A stretch of DNA of 64,000 bases from positions 20,539,243-20,603,242 of the forward strand of contig NC_088709.1 in the NCBI RefSeq assembly GCF_963576615.1, read 5' to 3'. The stretch comes from Watersipora subatra. Lineage: Eukaryota; Bryozoa; Gymnolaemata; Cheilostomatida; Watersiporidae. Under the pieces are notes generated by a model. That model was not told where the DNA came from. It saw only the letters and a list, made by a program, of their open reading frames with translations, and made no database searches. The translations under genes were made by a program, and so were the position numbers. Numbering within the stretch: position 1 is the first letter of the stretch; each line of letters opens with the position of its first letter. This document shows, in pieces, positions 44,050 to 55,750 of this stretch.

Positions 44050-46151
44050 CTTAAAACCTTTAATTGAACGCCACTTGGCCCACCTCTATTAGGAATGCCA
44101 TCTCTATTTAACTGCTTCTATATGAGAGAAAGGTTGCAAAAACGATCGACACCTTCTGTTTTAACGTCGCCTCCATTACATCGCCATTTTGACAATTATT
44201 AATCTTCGTGAATCTGTAATATCAAGTGACCAGTAAAAAAGTGTCCACAAAATAATATTGATAATGTATTGTTTACGTCCATAACAAGAAGTTTTGTTGT
44301 TGTCCAAATCAAAAGCTTTTCACTTTTTTAAAACTTTGAAGGCAACTCTAACGAAATAATTAATAACGCTATCAGGCTAATAGCAGGAACTACGTGTTTG
44401 TCACAATTTCTATTTCTATAACAGTTCCATAACATTTCCATATTATTTCCATTTTCATAAAATTTCCACAATTTATTTCCATTTCCATAATTCATTTCCA
44501 TATTATTTCCATTTTCATAACATTTCCATAATTCATTTCCATTATATTTCCATTTCAATAACATTTCCATAATTTTTTTCCATATTAATTCCATTTCCAT
44601 AGCATTTCCATAGTTTTTTCCATTTCCATAACATTTCTATAATTTTTTTTCCATATTATTTCCATTTCCATTACATTTCTATAATTTTTTTCCATATTAT
44701 TTTCATTTCCATAATATTTCCATAATTCATTTCCATATTTATTTCTTTTCCATAACTTTTCCATAATTCATTTCCATTTCCATAACTTCCATATTATTCC
44801 CATTTCCATAATTTATTTCCATATTTTCTTCCATTTCCATAACATTTCCATAATTCATTTCCATATTATTTCCATTTCCATAACATTTCCATAATTAATT
44901 TCCATATTCTTTCCATTTCCATAACATTTCAATAATTTATTTCCATATTATTTCCATTTCCATAACCTTTCCATATTTCTAAAATAAAATTTCCATGTCC
45001 ATTTCCATAAAGTTTTGGAAATATTTATGTCTATGGAAATAGATATGGAAAAGTAAACATTTCCATAATATGTTTAGCGATCCTTGGCTAATGGTAGTTT
45101 CTTGTCATTGGAAACGTTGTCTTGATACTTCAAAGTTCATTTAGCCTTTAGAAAAACGATTAACATTTATGATGGTCGATGAACGACTTGTTTTAAATGG
45201 TTATGTTTAGTGAGCAAAACATTCCCGCATTGCATTTGTGCTAAAAGCAACAAATAAAAGTTTGCTCTGCTAAAAATGTGTTTGAAACACAAAGTTTGAC
45301 TAGTTCAATAGACAGAAAAAGACTTGAGGTCAGAAGACATTGTCGAAGGTATTGGACAACCCAAAAATGTTCGTCCCATGAGTAGCAACAATCAGAACAT
45401 ATAGCTATGCAATCAACAAGGCAAATATTTTAGTTTAAAAAGTGTTAGTTTTTGTTTGTGCATGGAATATAAGTATGGTTAATTTATGTCACTTGTTCAT
45501 AAATATAACTTTGTAGCAATTGATAGATTGTAATTTTATAACTGTAAACTTTGAAGATTTATAGCATATTGTTTGATAGCATCATTGCTATAAACTGATC
45601 TTACAATTGATCGATGCTTTTAACTCCTTTTCTATTGCGCATACCAAGCTAGTTTTTTTCTGCAGGCTGTTGAAAACATATCAATGAGTGCAATAAGCTT
45701 TTATGAAACATCATTGAGTAAACATATAGAATAAACATGTTTTCAAATTTAGGATGAAATGAAAATTGGAAGCGGCAACAAATTGTCAAACAGAACACAA
45801 GCTATAATACCTCCGCAGGTTAATTTCCAACGATACAATATAAATTGGTAGAAATATTTCTCTGTTGCTCCGTGCATACTTTTTAAAATATTTTTGACAC
45901 TTTGTAGGTAAGTTGGCAAATTTATTGATTCCAAAAGGGTTAATATCGCTCTACCGGAAGGGGAGGGCAAAATATAGGCGGTGTTAGCTTTGCCCTTAGA
46001 AGGGCTAACTTTATCTTCCCACAATTCTGACAACCCATTTGAAAAATACAACACCAGCTTCTATATGAACGCCACCTCCAATTGACCACCACTAAAAAGG
46101 AAAGATTGAAAACTAGAGCGCAATGACATTCAATTAGAGGCTTTACTGTAT
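44050..46151. mobile_element. Family P copy in unit C, expanded by a minisatellite
   Basis: Left end CCTTAAAACCTTTAATTGAA; right end GCGCAATGACATTCAATTAG then AGGCTTTACTGTATA. Compared with the unit B copy, it is about 700 bases longer because of the ATTTCCATAA repeat at 44413-45065. Confidence 0.6.
44413..45065. repeat. Minisatellite of ATTTCCATAA-type units
   Basis: About 650 bases of near-tandem words: ATTTCCATAACATTTCCATA, ATTCATTTCCATATTATTTC and variants, units of 10-12 bases grouped in larger 45-50 base steps. Strongly pyrimidine-biased on the plus strand. It starts and ends beside GGCTAATAGCAGG and GGCTAATGGTAG, so the repeat sits between two copies of GGCTAAT; unit B has one copy and no repeat. 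Confidence 0.85.
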
Positions 46152-46436
46152 ATCAACTACTTCAGAACAGATAGATAGACTCGAGTGTCACACAAATTTT
46201 TTACACCAAAATGCATCTAAAGGTTGTTAATGTTATCTGTCCTTATCATTGATGTGGTTGTTGCAACATGAGCTAAGATGCATATATGCATAGCAACATA
46301 TTCAAATGTAGTCACCCACAAAATCCTCTCATCTTTATTATTTACATCTGATGGTTCATATTATTATTTGTATTATAGAAGTATATTAGGCATATACTTG
46401 CAATGAAAACTCTTAAAAATATTATAATATTTACAG

Positions 46437-47072
46437 GGTTCAAGTGGCGTTTTTATGGTATAAAAATTCTGGAGTGTGAAACATTTTACTAAGCTTGTGG
46501 GTCAGAAACTATCAATTTATATTATATGTAAAGATTGTGGACAGAAATCTTTTCAAAGAGATAGAAATGATACATCTGGAAGATTGTTATGTACTACTGC
46601 TGTAAAGACAAAAATAAAAGGTCTCACTGCAAGGAAACCTCTTCAGTGTGAGCTATGCAATGCTAGCTTTGCTCGCCGTAGTTATCTAGCAACTCACATG
46701 AAAACACATACCGGAGAGAAGCCATTCCAATATAAGATATGTGGTAGTCGGTTTGCTCATCGCCATAATTTAACAGGGCATAGGAAGGTTCATACCGGAG
46801 AAAAACCGCTTCAATGCAATATATGTAGTAGAAGATTTTCTGAGAGCGGCAATTTAACAATTCACATGAGGACTCATACTGGAGAAAAACCATTCCAGTG
46901 CATGATATGCAGTAGTCAATTTGCTCTTCACCATCTTTCAACAAGACACATGAGGACTCACACCGGCGTAAAACCATTTCAGTGTAAGGTATGCAGTAGT
47001 CAGTTTGCTCTTCGCCATCATCTAACATGTCATGTGAGGACTCACACTAGAGGGGAGCCAATTCAATGTTAG
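46437..47072 (+). pseudogene. ZNF-C finger exon, 5 fingers, probably decaying
   Basis: After the acceptor ATTTACAG (to 46436) the finger frame has an in-frame TAA at 46461-46463, and the alternative acceptor of A and B (ATTATAG) reads ATTATAT here. Between 46476 and 47072 the frame is open: KHFTKLVGQKL, a CGQKSFQRD block, then five C2H2 units. In unit 2 the first zinc Cys is Tyr (FQYKIC). It ends IQC then TAG like A and B. With 5 fingers it is the shortest copy. It could still be read from an unseen start, but lost splice site, upstream stop and a lost ligand together favour a pseudogene. Confidence 0.65.
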
Positions 47073-47898
47073 AAGTGCAGTAGTAGCTTTACTCACCGTA
47101 ATCAATTCAAAACGCACTTTAAAATTCATACTTTATGTGATCCATTTCATTATAAGACATACGACTGTACATGTTCAAATGCATTTGGACCCACCATATA
47201 TTTTGATCTGGTTAAATAAAAACTGTATAATGAGTCATCTTTTTTGTTGCGTGATCACATCTGTTGTATATTGAGTTAAAATTTATTTATATATTTGTGG
47301 TAAAATATACGGAGCACTGTGGTCAAAATTTGCGTTTGCTTTTTGTTAATTGACAAGCCTTGGTTCAGTTTGGTGAGACCAAATTGAACACGACTAAGAA
47401 CTGCACCTTTTTGGATATGAGTAAATTGGCTGATCCTCCTGACTCTATCTTCCAACGTTGAAAACATGAAATCAATTACTTTTGTAATTAAATACTTTTA
47501 GCAAAGCTTTAATTGTTATAGTGCATTAAATTTCTTACATTATTCTGAGCAATAGTTCACAAATTAGCTAAAGGTTCATGTTATACTTATTATTAATATT
47601 TTTATTGAAATCCAGCCTCATCTTGTATTTTTCTGCCCTGCTTAAAGGTTAAAAACACAATTGCTCATGGTATTAACAGCTGCAGATAACATTAATGATT
47701 CTGGTTTCAATGCTTGTATGCTAATTATGAAAAATATTTTGTATATGCTGCCAACATGTATATATACATGTTGGCAGCATATACAAAATATTTTTCATAT
47801 AATTATAGATTACACCCCGACCTTTAAAGACAGATTTTTGTGTTACAGTTATACAGGGTGTATAAGCTGTAACCGCTTATTTTCCATCTGTTTAACAA
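47073..47898. other. 3' flank of ZNF-C
   Basis: Continues in frame past the stop with KCSSSFTHRNQFKTHFKIHT, the best-kept version of the eroded extra finger. Further on it matches the A and B flanks until about 47760, where a palindrome interrupts the match. Confidence 0.55.
47726..47799. repeat. Perfect 74-base palindrome
   Basis: Arms of 37 bases: TTATGAAAAATATTTTGTAT then ATGCTGCCAACATGTAT, and the exact complement, with no spacer. In units A and B the left arm is present (GTATATGCTGCCAACATGTA) but is followed by CAGGCTACCCTCTGTGC, so the right arm is new to unit C. Confidence 0.9.
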
Positions 47899-48660
47899 AC
47901 ATTGAAACCTCTATTTGAATGCCACCTTTTAATTGAACGCCACCTCTATTTGACCGCCTCTTTTCCTATTCATTGATCTCCATGAACCAATAATAAACTT
48001 TATAACCAATAGCAAGTGATCAGTCAAAAAGTGTCTACATAGTTGTGCTAATAATGGTTCAGTGATATTAGTAGCAATTAATTATTTTGTTGTATCTGTT
48101 CATATCCAAGTCCATTTTCCAACTCTGAATGTGTTTGTTATTTGTTAAACTTTTGAAATCAACAATGTAGACATCATTAATAACTGTATTAGGCTGGTAG
48201 TAGTTCTCTTTTGACAAGTACTTGATACTCCGACATACAATGTACATGTATGTGATAAACAGTTTACATTTACGATGGTATAACTACTATAACTATCAGT
48301 ATAACTATAACTACTTCTAGACTAAAAGCTGTGGTTAGCAATGCAGGTAGAAGTTTATCCTTTGTGTGAAATACAATGTCGAAAGTTTTTCTCTCCCCAA
48401 ACAATTGTTTGGACCCTGATACTAACTATTTCAGCAGTGCGGAAGAAGAGTGGAGGTCAAAAGACATTGTAGAAGGTATTGAAGCTATTGAAGCCATGAT
48501 AGCCAGAAGATGTTCGTTCCATCGGATGCAACAATCAGATTGCAACTTGCAGAGCAATCGATGTAAATAACTTTTGTTTCAAAATTATTAAATGTTGTTT
48601 CTGTTTGTATTATAGGAATGGTTTGTGTATGTAACTTGTTTTTTGAATATTTATCTGTAA
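47899..48660. mobile_element. Family P copy in unit C, left half
   Basis: Left end CATTGAAACCTCTATTTGAA with CACCTCTATTTGACCGCC. Contains the longest remaining coding-like stretch of the family, 48376-48570: FSSAEEEWRSKDIVEGIEAI and EAMIARR. Cut at 48660 by the Tigger-like insertion; the other half resumes at 59493. Confidence 0.6.
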
Positions 48661-49060
48661 TACAGTCATACTTCGACTTAAGAGCTTAATGCGTTCCGAG
48701 ACTGAGCTCGTATGTTAATTCGCTTGCATGTTGGTGCATATTATTTATATATATAACAGTTAAATATATATTGATTGGTTTCCATACTCTAAAAATGCAA
48801 ATAAAACACTCAAAACTAGATATTGTAACAAAAAGCACATGTTGTTTATTGTCCTAACACACCGCATGCTTTCAAAAAGCAACAAATTAAAAATAATGCA
48901 AAGAAATGGGATTAATTAAAATGTAAAATTAAATACATACAATAGCAGCTAACGCTAGCATTTGCCAGGGAGGGAGATATAAGTTATCCTTCATTACGAC
49001 AGTTGAAATTGATAAATCTGGATTTTATCAATGTCTTAAAAGACAAACTTAGAAGCAAAC

Positions 49061-49497
49061 CTAAAAGCAAACTTTCATTTTTAACTTAACATAATTAAAA
49101 AGTTTTCGGCGTTCATAGTTTGAAGTTTTTCGCTGGTTAGGTAATTGTTTCTTTGTTTCGCTTCCACGACCAGCCAGCCGTTTTAAGATAAACCTATCTA
49201 ATGACGTTTGCTTTTGTCGCCCTTTCAACATTTTGCAGTTAGGATGAACACAGGTGTCTTCACAAAGGGTTAATGCACGACCATTAGCCAACTTGTCCGA
49301 ACGTCTATTTTTATAGTTTTGATAGATAGCACCGGAGTGCGAGAGGAAATTAGCACCCCAAAAACTCTTGTGAGAAAAGTGAAGAAAGCGGATTTGTGCC
49401 GCAACATATGACATCGCAACCAAAGTCGTATAGCTTCAGAGTCCTGCATCGAGAACCGGAAACAACAATGCTGTTTCCAAACAAACCCGATCGACAT
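49061..49497 (-). pseudogene. Tigger-type transposase C-terminal remnant
   Basis: The minus-strand frame ends NCKMLKGRQKQTSLDRFILK, R, then a basic tail to KVCF. QTSLDRFI fits the PCNA-binding box pattern (Q-x-x-[LIM]-x-x-aromatic) that closes many pogo/Tigger transposases, where it is known to bind PCNA. Upstream residues 30-55 (SGAIYQNYKNRRSDKLANGR) show no clear DDE block, so this is a tail only. It lies 400 bases from the left terminal repeat, the right place and strand for a transposase end. Confidence 0.45.
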
Positions 49498-49499
49498 AC

Positions 49500-51164
49500 T
49501 GATCTCTAATGGAATATTCTTACCTCGCTCTCAACATCTCATCTTGCATTTATTTTATTTCTTTACAAAAAAAGTTGTAGCTACTTGTAGGAAATTTTGT
49601 CCTCTTTTAAATGGTGTATACAACAATCAATTATAACGCAACGGCCAATGAGAGTAATATTTTTTGGTTAATGTTGCAGCCTCTCCATTATAACTTATAT
49701 AAAAATAGAGCTCTCATAAACGCTTCCGCTGGCCACGAAACTCTGTGAAACTATACGGCTCTGATCTAAACAAGGAAGTAGCTTTGTTGATATTTGGTAC
49801 TCTGTTTTCCAAGCTTCAGTTCATGATTGAGCAGTTGTTTATAGAAAAATGCATTCTCACTGGAGATTATGTAAATTTTGGGAACTGATCATCTTTTTTC
49901 TCAACGCCAAGAACAAAAGATAACTCGGTTTTTGTATGTTTTTGTGTGTACAATTGAATGTAGTGAACTTATTCTCTCACTTTGGGTGGTAAGCTATAAA
50001 AACCCCTTTGGCTTAGCTGATCTAATAAGGATTTATTTACAGTGATGAATAGCACTACTGGTATACAACTGGTACAGAATTTTTACAAGCCACAACTCAC
50101 TTACACATCTACATTTCACCATGAGACTTGAAACAGATCAGTTGTAATAGTAAGTAACAATATCAAACTAATAATTCTTGATCAAATCAAGTTACCTGTG
50201 ACCTACATAGACAATTCTTGGCACAAATGCAGGCATCAATTCATCAAGAGGCTCCGTTTTATCATTAAGCTGTATCAATAAATATAAATAGGACAATTGG
50301 CCAGGCTGTGCCTTTACATCCTTTTACAAATCCCAAAAGCGTCGTAATCCTTACTATTGCTACAGCATAAATTAGTAGAGTTTGACTAACAATGTCTGGT
50401 GTTAACCATTAAAAAGACTCATGTTTGTGCTTCATCCAGGAATCATGTCCGCTTTATGATGTGGCGGACTAGGTGATAAAATGTGAGATTAAGTTTGAAA
50501 ACACTTACAATGTATATCCAGAACGTTCATTGTATTCTTTCAATAAGTTTTAATATATAAAAACCTTATTTGGAAATACTCAGTAAGATGCTATTCAGAC
50601 TGTATGAGGATGAAGTCTCACACCTAACACGCCTGAAATAAAACAACAAAATAATGCAAAGGGGTGAGCTTCCATGTCATATATGGGAGATGCTGGAACA
50701 TTTTCTGTTGTAGTAATGGTATCTTCTTGAGCCACTGGCAACTGATCACCATTCAGTGTGTCATAAGACTTACTACAATAATAACAAAAGAAAGTGTTAC
50801 TAACAGAACGTATCCAAAAGTGTTAACTAACAAATGAGGCTTGAGATGTACTCACATGCATCTAATCAACAATAATGACAAGTAATTCCAAAAACTGATC
50901 AACAAAATTGATTGAATGATAAAAGATTTAAGGAGATGGTTTTTTAGATTTATAATATTTTACACCTATGTTCCATTCAAACATGTGGATCGGACAGCTG
51001 TGAATAAAATGCATGGCCTGCTGACATTCTCACAGAGCTTTGGACGTGTAAACAAAAAACCATTATCATTCATAAGACATCATCATTTATTAATTTTGGT
51101 GTGTACAGTTAAATAAAAGCGCAAGTCACAGCCATAGACTATACTTCTATACCTATAAACATAC
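49500..51164. other. Interior of the Tigger-like insertion, little recognised
   Basis: 49675-49740 has a promoter-like CTTATATAAAAATAGAGC. On the minus strand 50770-50640 reads SYDTLNGDQLPVAQEDTITT then TENVPASPIYDMEA after TTATTGTAG, possibly a short acidic exon; too weak to call. No DDE domain seen. Confidence 0.35.
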
Positions 51165-51373
51165 CGGTATCATTTCTTGGAGTGAGTTTTGCCTAACAAA
51201 ATGGTTCTTTCCACACAGAATGGTAAATGATGTGGGGCAGGATGGTTCTTCTTGGTTTTTTTCCTATAGGCATGTTCAGCAGCCTTCCTACGGAAACCTC
51301 CACGTTAGCTCGTTGTTGTGCCGAGTAGCCTTTTTCTTCTGCCACTGCTGAAGGCTGCACTCCAATTTTAGTC
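51165..51373 (-). pseudogene. SWIM-domain gene remnant, C-terminal exon
   Basis: After an acceptor AATTACAG (51380-51374) the minus strand reads TKIGVQPSAVAEEKGYSAQQ, RANVEV; after a one-base shift, RRKAAEHAYRKKTKKNHPAP, HHLPFCVERTILLGKTHSKK and a stop. The words (T)KIGVQP-T/S-A-V-A-R-R and PHxLxxCVxxNxxLGKxHS are, by memory, the closing blocks of a group of invertebrate SWIM zinc-finger proteins. At least one frameshift. It is the last exon, left of the Gypsy-type insertion. Confidence 0.5.
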
Positions 51374-51437
51374 CTGTAATTATTATGATATTTGTTCTTT
51401 TTTATGTGAAATATGCTTTGCGTTATGTCTTACATGG

Positions 51438-51623
51438 TGTTGTATTATGTACTTTAGAGTTATCTTCCCACTATTGTATCAATATTATATTCGCATACCT
51501 TGTCGGTCCCACTTTGTGTTTTCCTGTCAATAAACAGTTTCCTGTCACCTACCGCATGGACCGCATCACGCTTACTTTTACGTTATCTTTACGTTATCAG
51601 AAACACCTACCAACAATACCACA
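51438..51623 (+). repeat. 5' LTR of the young Gypsy-type element
   Basis: 186 bases, TG...CA ends, AATAAA at about 51530 (CAATAAACAG). Same sequence as the right LTR by eye. Confidence 0.92.
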
Positions 51624-51717
51624 TGGTGACCAGTACTAATATTACATCGTGAGAACATTTATGTTAATTCCTTGCTAGAAAGTTTTTGGTCTGATCTTCT
51701 TTTAATCGACGCTAAGT

Positions 51718-54700
51718 ATGGCAAAGTTTAACCCACCGGCAGAATTTGACTTTGTACCGGAGAGGTGGGCTGAGTGGTCCACCAGGTGGGGCAGATTCCG
51801 TAGCCTGTCACAGCTAGATAAGCAAGAAAATCAGCTGCAGATCGATAGTTTGCTGTATACAATGGGATCAAAAAGTGAGACAATTTTTAATTGCCTGGGA
51901 CTGTCTACAGAAGACAAACAAATTTACACAAAGGTGAAAGAAGGTTTCGACAAATACTTTTCTCCAAGGAAATACGTTATATTTGAAAGAGCAACATTCT
52001 TCAGACGTGACCAGCTTCCCGGTGAGTCTGTTGAAGAATTTATTCGTGCAATAAACCACATGGCGGATAGATGCGACTTCGGAGATCGTAGATCAGAGCA
52101 GATTAGAGATCGGATCGTAGTGGGAATTGCGGACAAAGATGTTAGCAGAGAAATGCAAAAAATGGAGCTGGACCAGCTTACTGAGGAAAAGGCAGTTGCC
52201 ATGGCGAGGCAATCTGAGCAAGTTGAACGTCAGATGAAGTTGTTGAGTCGCGGTGAGGATAACACCTCTGTCGACACTATCCATAGCGATAATCATCAAA
52301 GACGTGAGCCAAATCGCAATAGCCATCGCCTACCCCCAGCCTCTGGCTATCAGCGCCAAGGGCAACATCAACCGTGTAAAAACTGTGGGTACTACCAGCA
52401 TTCAAGAGGAAGCTGTCCTGCTCTGCGTGCTGTTTGCCGGAAATGTTCGAAAATAGGACATTTTTCGAAAGTATGCTTGATGTCAGCCGGTAAGCCTAAG
52501 TCAGATTCCAACAGCCGTACGTCTGTCGATGAGGTAGAGGCAGAGATAGAGAGGGTATTCCTAGGTGAAGTCCAGGATAACCAAAATCACAGTAACCCAT
52601 GGATGAAAAGTATTGATGTGCACATGGGTGAGCCAGAGTCGAAAACTGTGTCCGTGAAGTTTAAACTTGACACTGGTGCTGACGTTTCTGTTATACCTAG
52701 TAGCTTGTGTTCTTGTCAAAGTTTAAAACCAAATGACAAGATTTTAGTAGGCCCTGGAAATAGTAGAGTACCTGTGCTAGGTTATTTTTCAGCTAGATTG
52801 AGCGTAAATAATGCTGAACACTATGAACGTCTATATGTAGTCAACCAGACAAAAGCGTTGCTCAGTAGAAATGCATGCATTGAGTTAGGTCTGGTAAAAG
52901 TCAGTTGTAATGTCGATCATGTGCATACTATTAACCATTTTAAATGTGAGTTTCCTAAGCTGTTTCAGGGTCTGGGCTGTATGAAGCAGGAGGCTGATAT
53001 CACGCTGCGGGCAGGTTGTCAACCGTACGCCATAAACACGCCAAGAACTGTACCTTATCCGTTGCTCGACCACGTCAAGTCAGAACTCGATGCGATGGTT
53101 AAGGAAAATGTAATTTTCCCTGTCGATAAACCCAGTGACTGGTGCTCTCCGATGGTAGTTGTGCCGAAGCCAAACTCCCGTGTCCGTATTTGTGTTGACT
53201 ATACTAAGCTAAACAGAGATGTCAAAAGGGAGATATATCCAATGGCCCATGTTGAATCAAGTCTGGCAAAGTTAGGCACTGGTAAACTTTTTACCAAGCT
53301 AGATGCGAATTCAGGATTCTACCAAATTCCGTTGACCCCTCAAGCCAGAATGCTGACAACATTCCTCACTCCATTTGGCCGTTTCGCTTTTAACCGGTTA
53401 CCGTTTGGGTTGTCGTCTAGCCCTGAGATTTACTCAAAGATTATTTCAAGCGTACTGGATGGCCTTGAGGGAGTAATTTGCCACATGGATGATGTGTGTA
53501 TATGGGGAAACGACCAACAAGAACATGATAATAGAGTCCGTGCGGTGTTAGATCGAATGGTACGCGCCGGTATGACACTAAATGAATCCAAATGTCAGTT
53601 TGCCTGTCGGAGCATCAAATTTTTAGGCCACGTAATAAGCTCCAATGGCATTAAACCTAACCCCGACGCCATCCAGGGCATCCGAGATTTTGCGACACCG
53701 AAAAATGTGAGTGACGTGCGAAGTTTTCTTGGCATGGCCAACCAGCTCAGTAAGTTCACTATGCGTCTAGGTGATCTCAGTACACCGCTCAGGGACTTGC
53801 TCTGCAAAAACTGTCCGTGGTACTGGGGAGACCGGCAAGCTAAAGCCTTCACCAACATCAAAGATGAGCTGTCCCAATCTGTAGAGTTGGCGGTTTACAA
53901 CCCAACTCGCAAAACTATCATCCAGACAGATGCATGTAGGAATGGCATTGGTGCTGCATTACTACAAGTACAACCCGATGGTACGCTTCGTTTAGTTTAC
54001 GCTGCGTCACGAGCACTCACCGACACTGAGCAACGATATGCCACGATTGAACAGGAAGCCCTCGCCATTGTATGGGCATGCGAAAAGTTCAGAAATTACA
54101 TTATAGGCATGACTGTTAGTATTCAAACCGATCACAAACCGCTCGTCTCTTTATTTAATGACACAGAACTCAGCAAAATGCCTGCTCGCATTCAACGATT
54201 TGGCATGCGCATGTTACGCTTCCGGTACCGGATGGAACACATTCCTGGGAAGCAAAATATTGTTGCTGATGCACTTTCCCGTTCAAAGGCCGTTCCTACT
54301 GTGGAGGACATAGCATTCTTAGAGGAAGTAGAAAATCATGCTCGCAGTACTCTGCTTTACTCCGCCTCCAATGAGAAACTCAGCAAACTCATAGAGTCAC
54401 AGAAAAATGATGAGGTATTGGCAAAAGTTCACCACTTTGTTAATACGTCGTGGCCTGCGTATATGACGTCTAATGACTCATTAGTACGTCCTTTCTTTGA
54501 GAATCGCTCTAGAATAACCATAATTTATGGAGTACTCGTTTTCGACGATCGTATAATCATTCCGCTCGCTGACCGTCTCGAAGTGCTACAGAAAGTTCAC
54601 CAAGGCCACCTAGGCATTACTAAGTGCAGAGATCGAGCAAGGAAGTCAATTTGGTGGCCCGGGATGTCGCAACAAATTGCGGAAATGGTACGCTCATGTG

Positions 54701-55578
54701 AATCGTGTCGAAAATTAGCCCGAGTTCCTCCAGAGCCACTGATGAGATCAGAGTTCCCGTCTCGCCCATGGGAGCGTGTTGGTAGTGACCTATTTTATTT
54801 TAAAGACTGTTGGTATCTATTGCTAGTTGATTATTATTCTCGTTATGTCGAGGTCGCTATGCTGAAAGAGCTCAACAGCCTGGAGACCATTGGTCACATG
54901 AAAAGCATCTTTGCACGTCACGGAATTCCTGAGCTACTGGTTTCAGATAATGGGCCGCAGTACTCTTCGATAGAATTTCAAAAATTTGTCACCGGCTATG
55001 GTTTTAAACACATCACTAGTTCGCCAAAGCACCCGCAATCGAACGGCGCAGCCGAGAGAGCCGTTCAAACCATAAAGTCCATGCTGAAAAAAGAGACCGA
55101 CCCTTATCTTGCATTGCTGGCATATCGTTCATCACCCATTGAGAATGGATTATCTCCTGCAGAGTTGCTTATGGGCCGACAACTCCGAACGACTGTCCCA
55201 GCACTTCCCGTCACGCTGGAGGCCTCTAAGCCTAACCTCCAAAGCATTCGTGCTCAGGAGGAGGACCAGAGAAAGAAAAGCAAGATCTCCTATGACAACC
55301 GACACCGCGCCAGAGAACTGCCACTGCTTGACCCTGGACAACAGGTCTTTGTTCCAGATTTAAACCGTGAAGCTGTAGTAGCAGCAGCTGTCCCAAATGC
55401 CCCTCGGTCCTATCTTCTCCGAAACTCAGGTGGAACTTCAATTCGTCGTAACCGCATTGACATACGACCGATCGAAAATATAGAGGACAATGTTAAACCG
55501 CCACCAAACAGTCCAAAGGGGCACTATATATCGAGGTCTGGTCGTACGGTTAGGCAGCCTGTGAAGCTCGACTTATGA
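51718..55578 (+). CDS. Gypsy-type gag-pol polyprotein, 1286 residues
   Basis: Domains in order, with rough residues: gag 1-210 (W-x-x-W-STRWGRFR start); two zinc knuckles 219-252 (CKNCGYYQHSRGSC, CRKCSKIGHFSKVC); retropepsin around 317 (LDTGADVSVIP); reverse transcriptase 440-620 with CHMDDVCIWG near 590; RNase H from about 735 (QTDACRNGIGAALLQ); integrase with the H-x-H zinc start near 960 (HQGHLGITKCRDRARKSIWW, then CESCRK), core Asp in GSDLFYF near 1023, SDNGPQYSS near 1077 and the Glu in NGAAERAV near 1111. No envelope and no chromodomain seen. It would assemble particles, copy RNA and insert DNA. Single-frame gag-pol is known in several Gypsy clades. Confidence 0.93.
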   Translation: MAKFNPPAEFDFVPERWAEWSTRWGRFRSLSQLDKQENQLQIDSLLYTMGSKSETIFNCLGLSTEDKQIYTKVKEGFDKYFSPRKYVIFERATFFRRDQLPGESVEEFIRAINHMADRCDFGDRRSEQIRDRIVVGIADKDVSREMQKMELDQLTEEKAVAMARQSEQVERQMKLLSRGEDNTSVDTIHSDNHQRREPNRNSHRLPPASGYQRQGQHQPCKNCGYYQHSRGSCPALRAVCRKCSKIGHFSKVCLMSAGKPKSDSNSRTSVDEVEAEIERVFLGEVQDNQNHSNPWMKSIDVHMGEPESKTVSVKFKLDTGADVSVIPSSLCSCQSLKPNDKILVGPGNSRVPVLGYFSARLSVNNAEHYERLYVVNQTKALLSRNACIELGLVKVSCNVDHVHTINHFKCEFPKLFQGLGCMKQEADITLRAGCQPYAINTPRTVPYPLLDHVKSELDAMVKENVIFPVDKPSDWCSPMVVVPKPNSRVRICVDYTKLNRDVKREIYPMAHVESSLAKLGTGKLFTKLDANSGFYQIPLTPQARMLTTFLTPFGRFAFNRLPFGLSSSPEIYSKIISSVLDGLEGVICHMDDVCIWGNDQQEHDNRVRAVLDRMVRAGMTLNESKCQFACRSIKFLGHVISSNGIKPNPDAIQGIRDFATPKNVSDVRSFLGMANQLSKFTMRLGDLSTPLRDLLCKNCPWYWGDRQAKAFTNIKDELSQSVELAVYNPTRKTIIQTDACRNGIGAALLQVQPDGTLRLVYAASRALTDTEQRYATIEQEALAIVWACEKFRNYIIGMTVSIQTDHKPLVSLFNDTELSKMPARIQRFGMRMLRFRYRMEHIPGKQNIVADALSRSKAVPTVEDIAFLEEVENHARSTLLYSASNEKLSKLIESQKNDEVLAKVHHFVNTSWPAYMTSNDSLVRPFFENRSRITIIYGVLVFDDRIIIPLADRLEVLQKVHQGHLGITKCRDRARKSIWWPGMSQQIAEMVRSCESCRKLARVPPEPLMRSEFPSRPWERVGSDLFYFKDCWYLLLVDYYSRYVEVAMLKELNSLETIGHMKSIFARHGIPELLVSDNGPQYSSIEFQKFVTGYGFKHITSSPKHPQSNGAAERAVQTIKSMLKKETDPYLALLAYRSSPIENGLSPAELLMGRQLRTTVPALPVTLEASKPNLQSIRAQEEDQRKKSKISYDNRHRARELPLLDPGQQVFVPDLNREAVVAAAVPNAPRSYLLRNSGGTSIRRNRIDIRPIENIEDNVKPPPNSPKGHYISRSGRTVRQPVKLDL

Positions 55579-55750
55579 ATCCGACAGCGTGGTGTCAGCC
55601 CCCTGGTTCAGACTCTAGCTTTTCAAGGTTCTGTGACCTTTGTAGGTCACTGCACTATTGTTAATATTAATGTGACAATCATTTCTCAATCAATATGTCT
55701 TTAGGTAAATGCTACGCTTTCAATGTTCATGTTTGTCTGAGAAAGAGAGA

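Noticed and set aside
44328-44600. Open frame rich in Met, Glu, Asn, Gly on the minus strand
   Set aside because: Translation of the ATTTCCATAA minisatellite only.
52093-52326. Several minus-strand frames across the young Gypsy-type element
   Set aside because: Shadows of the gag-pol frame.
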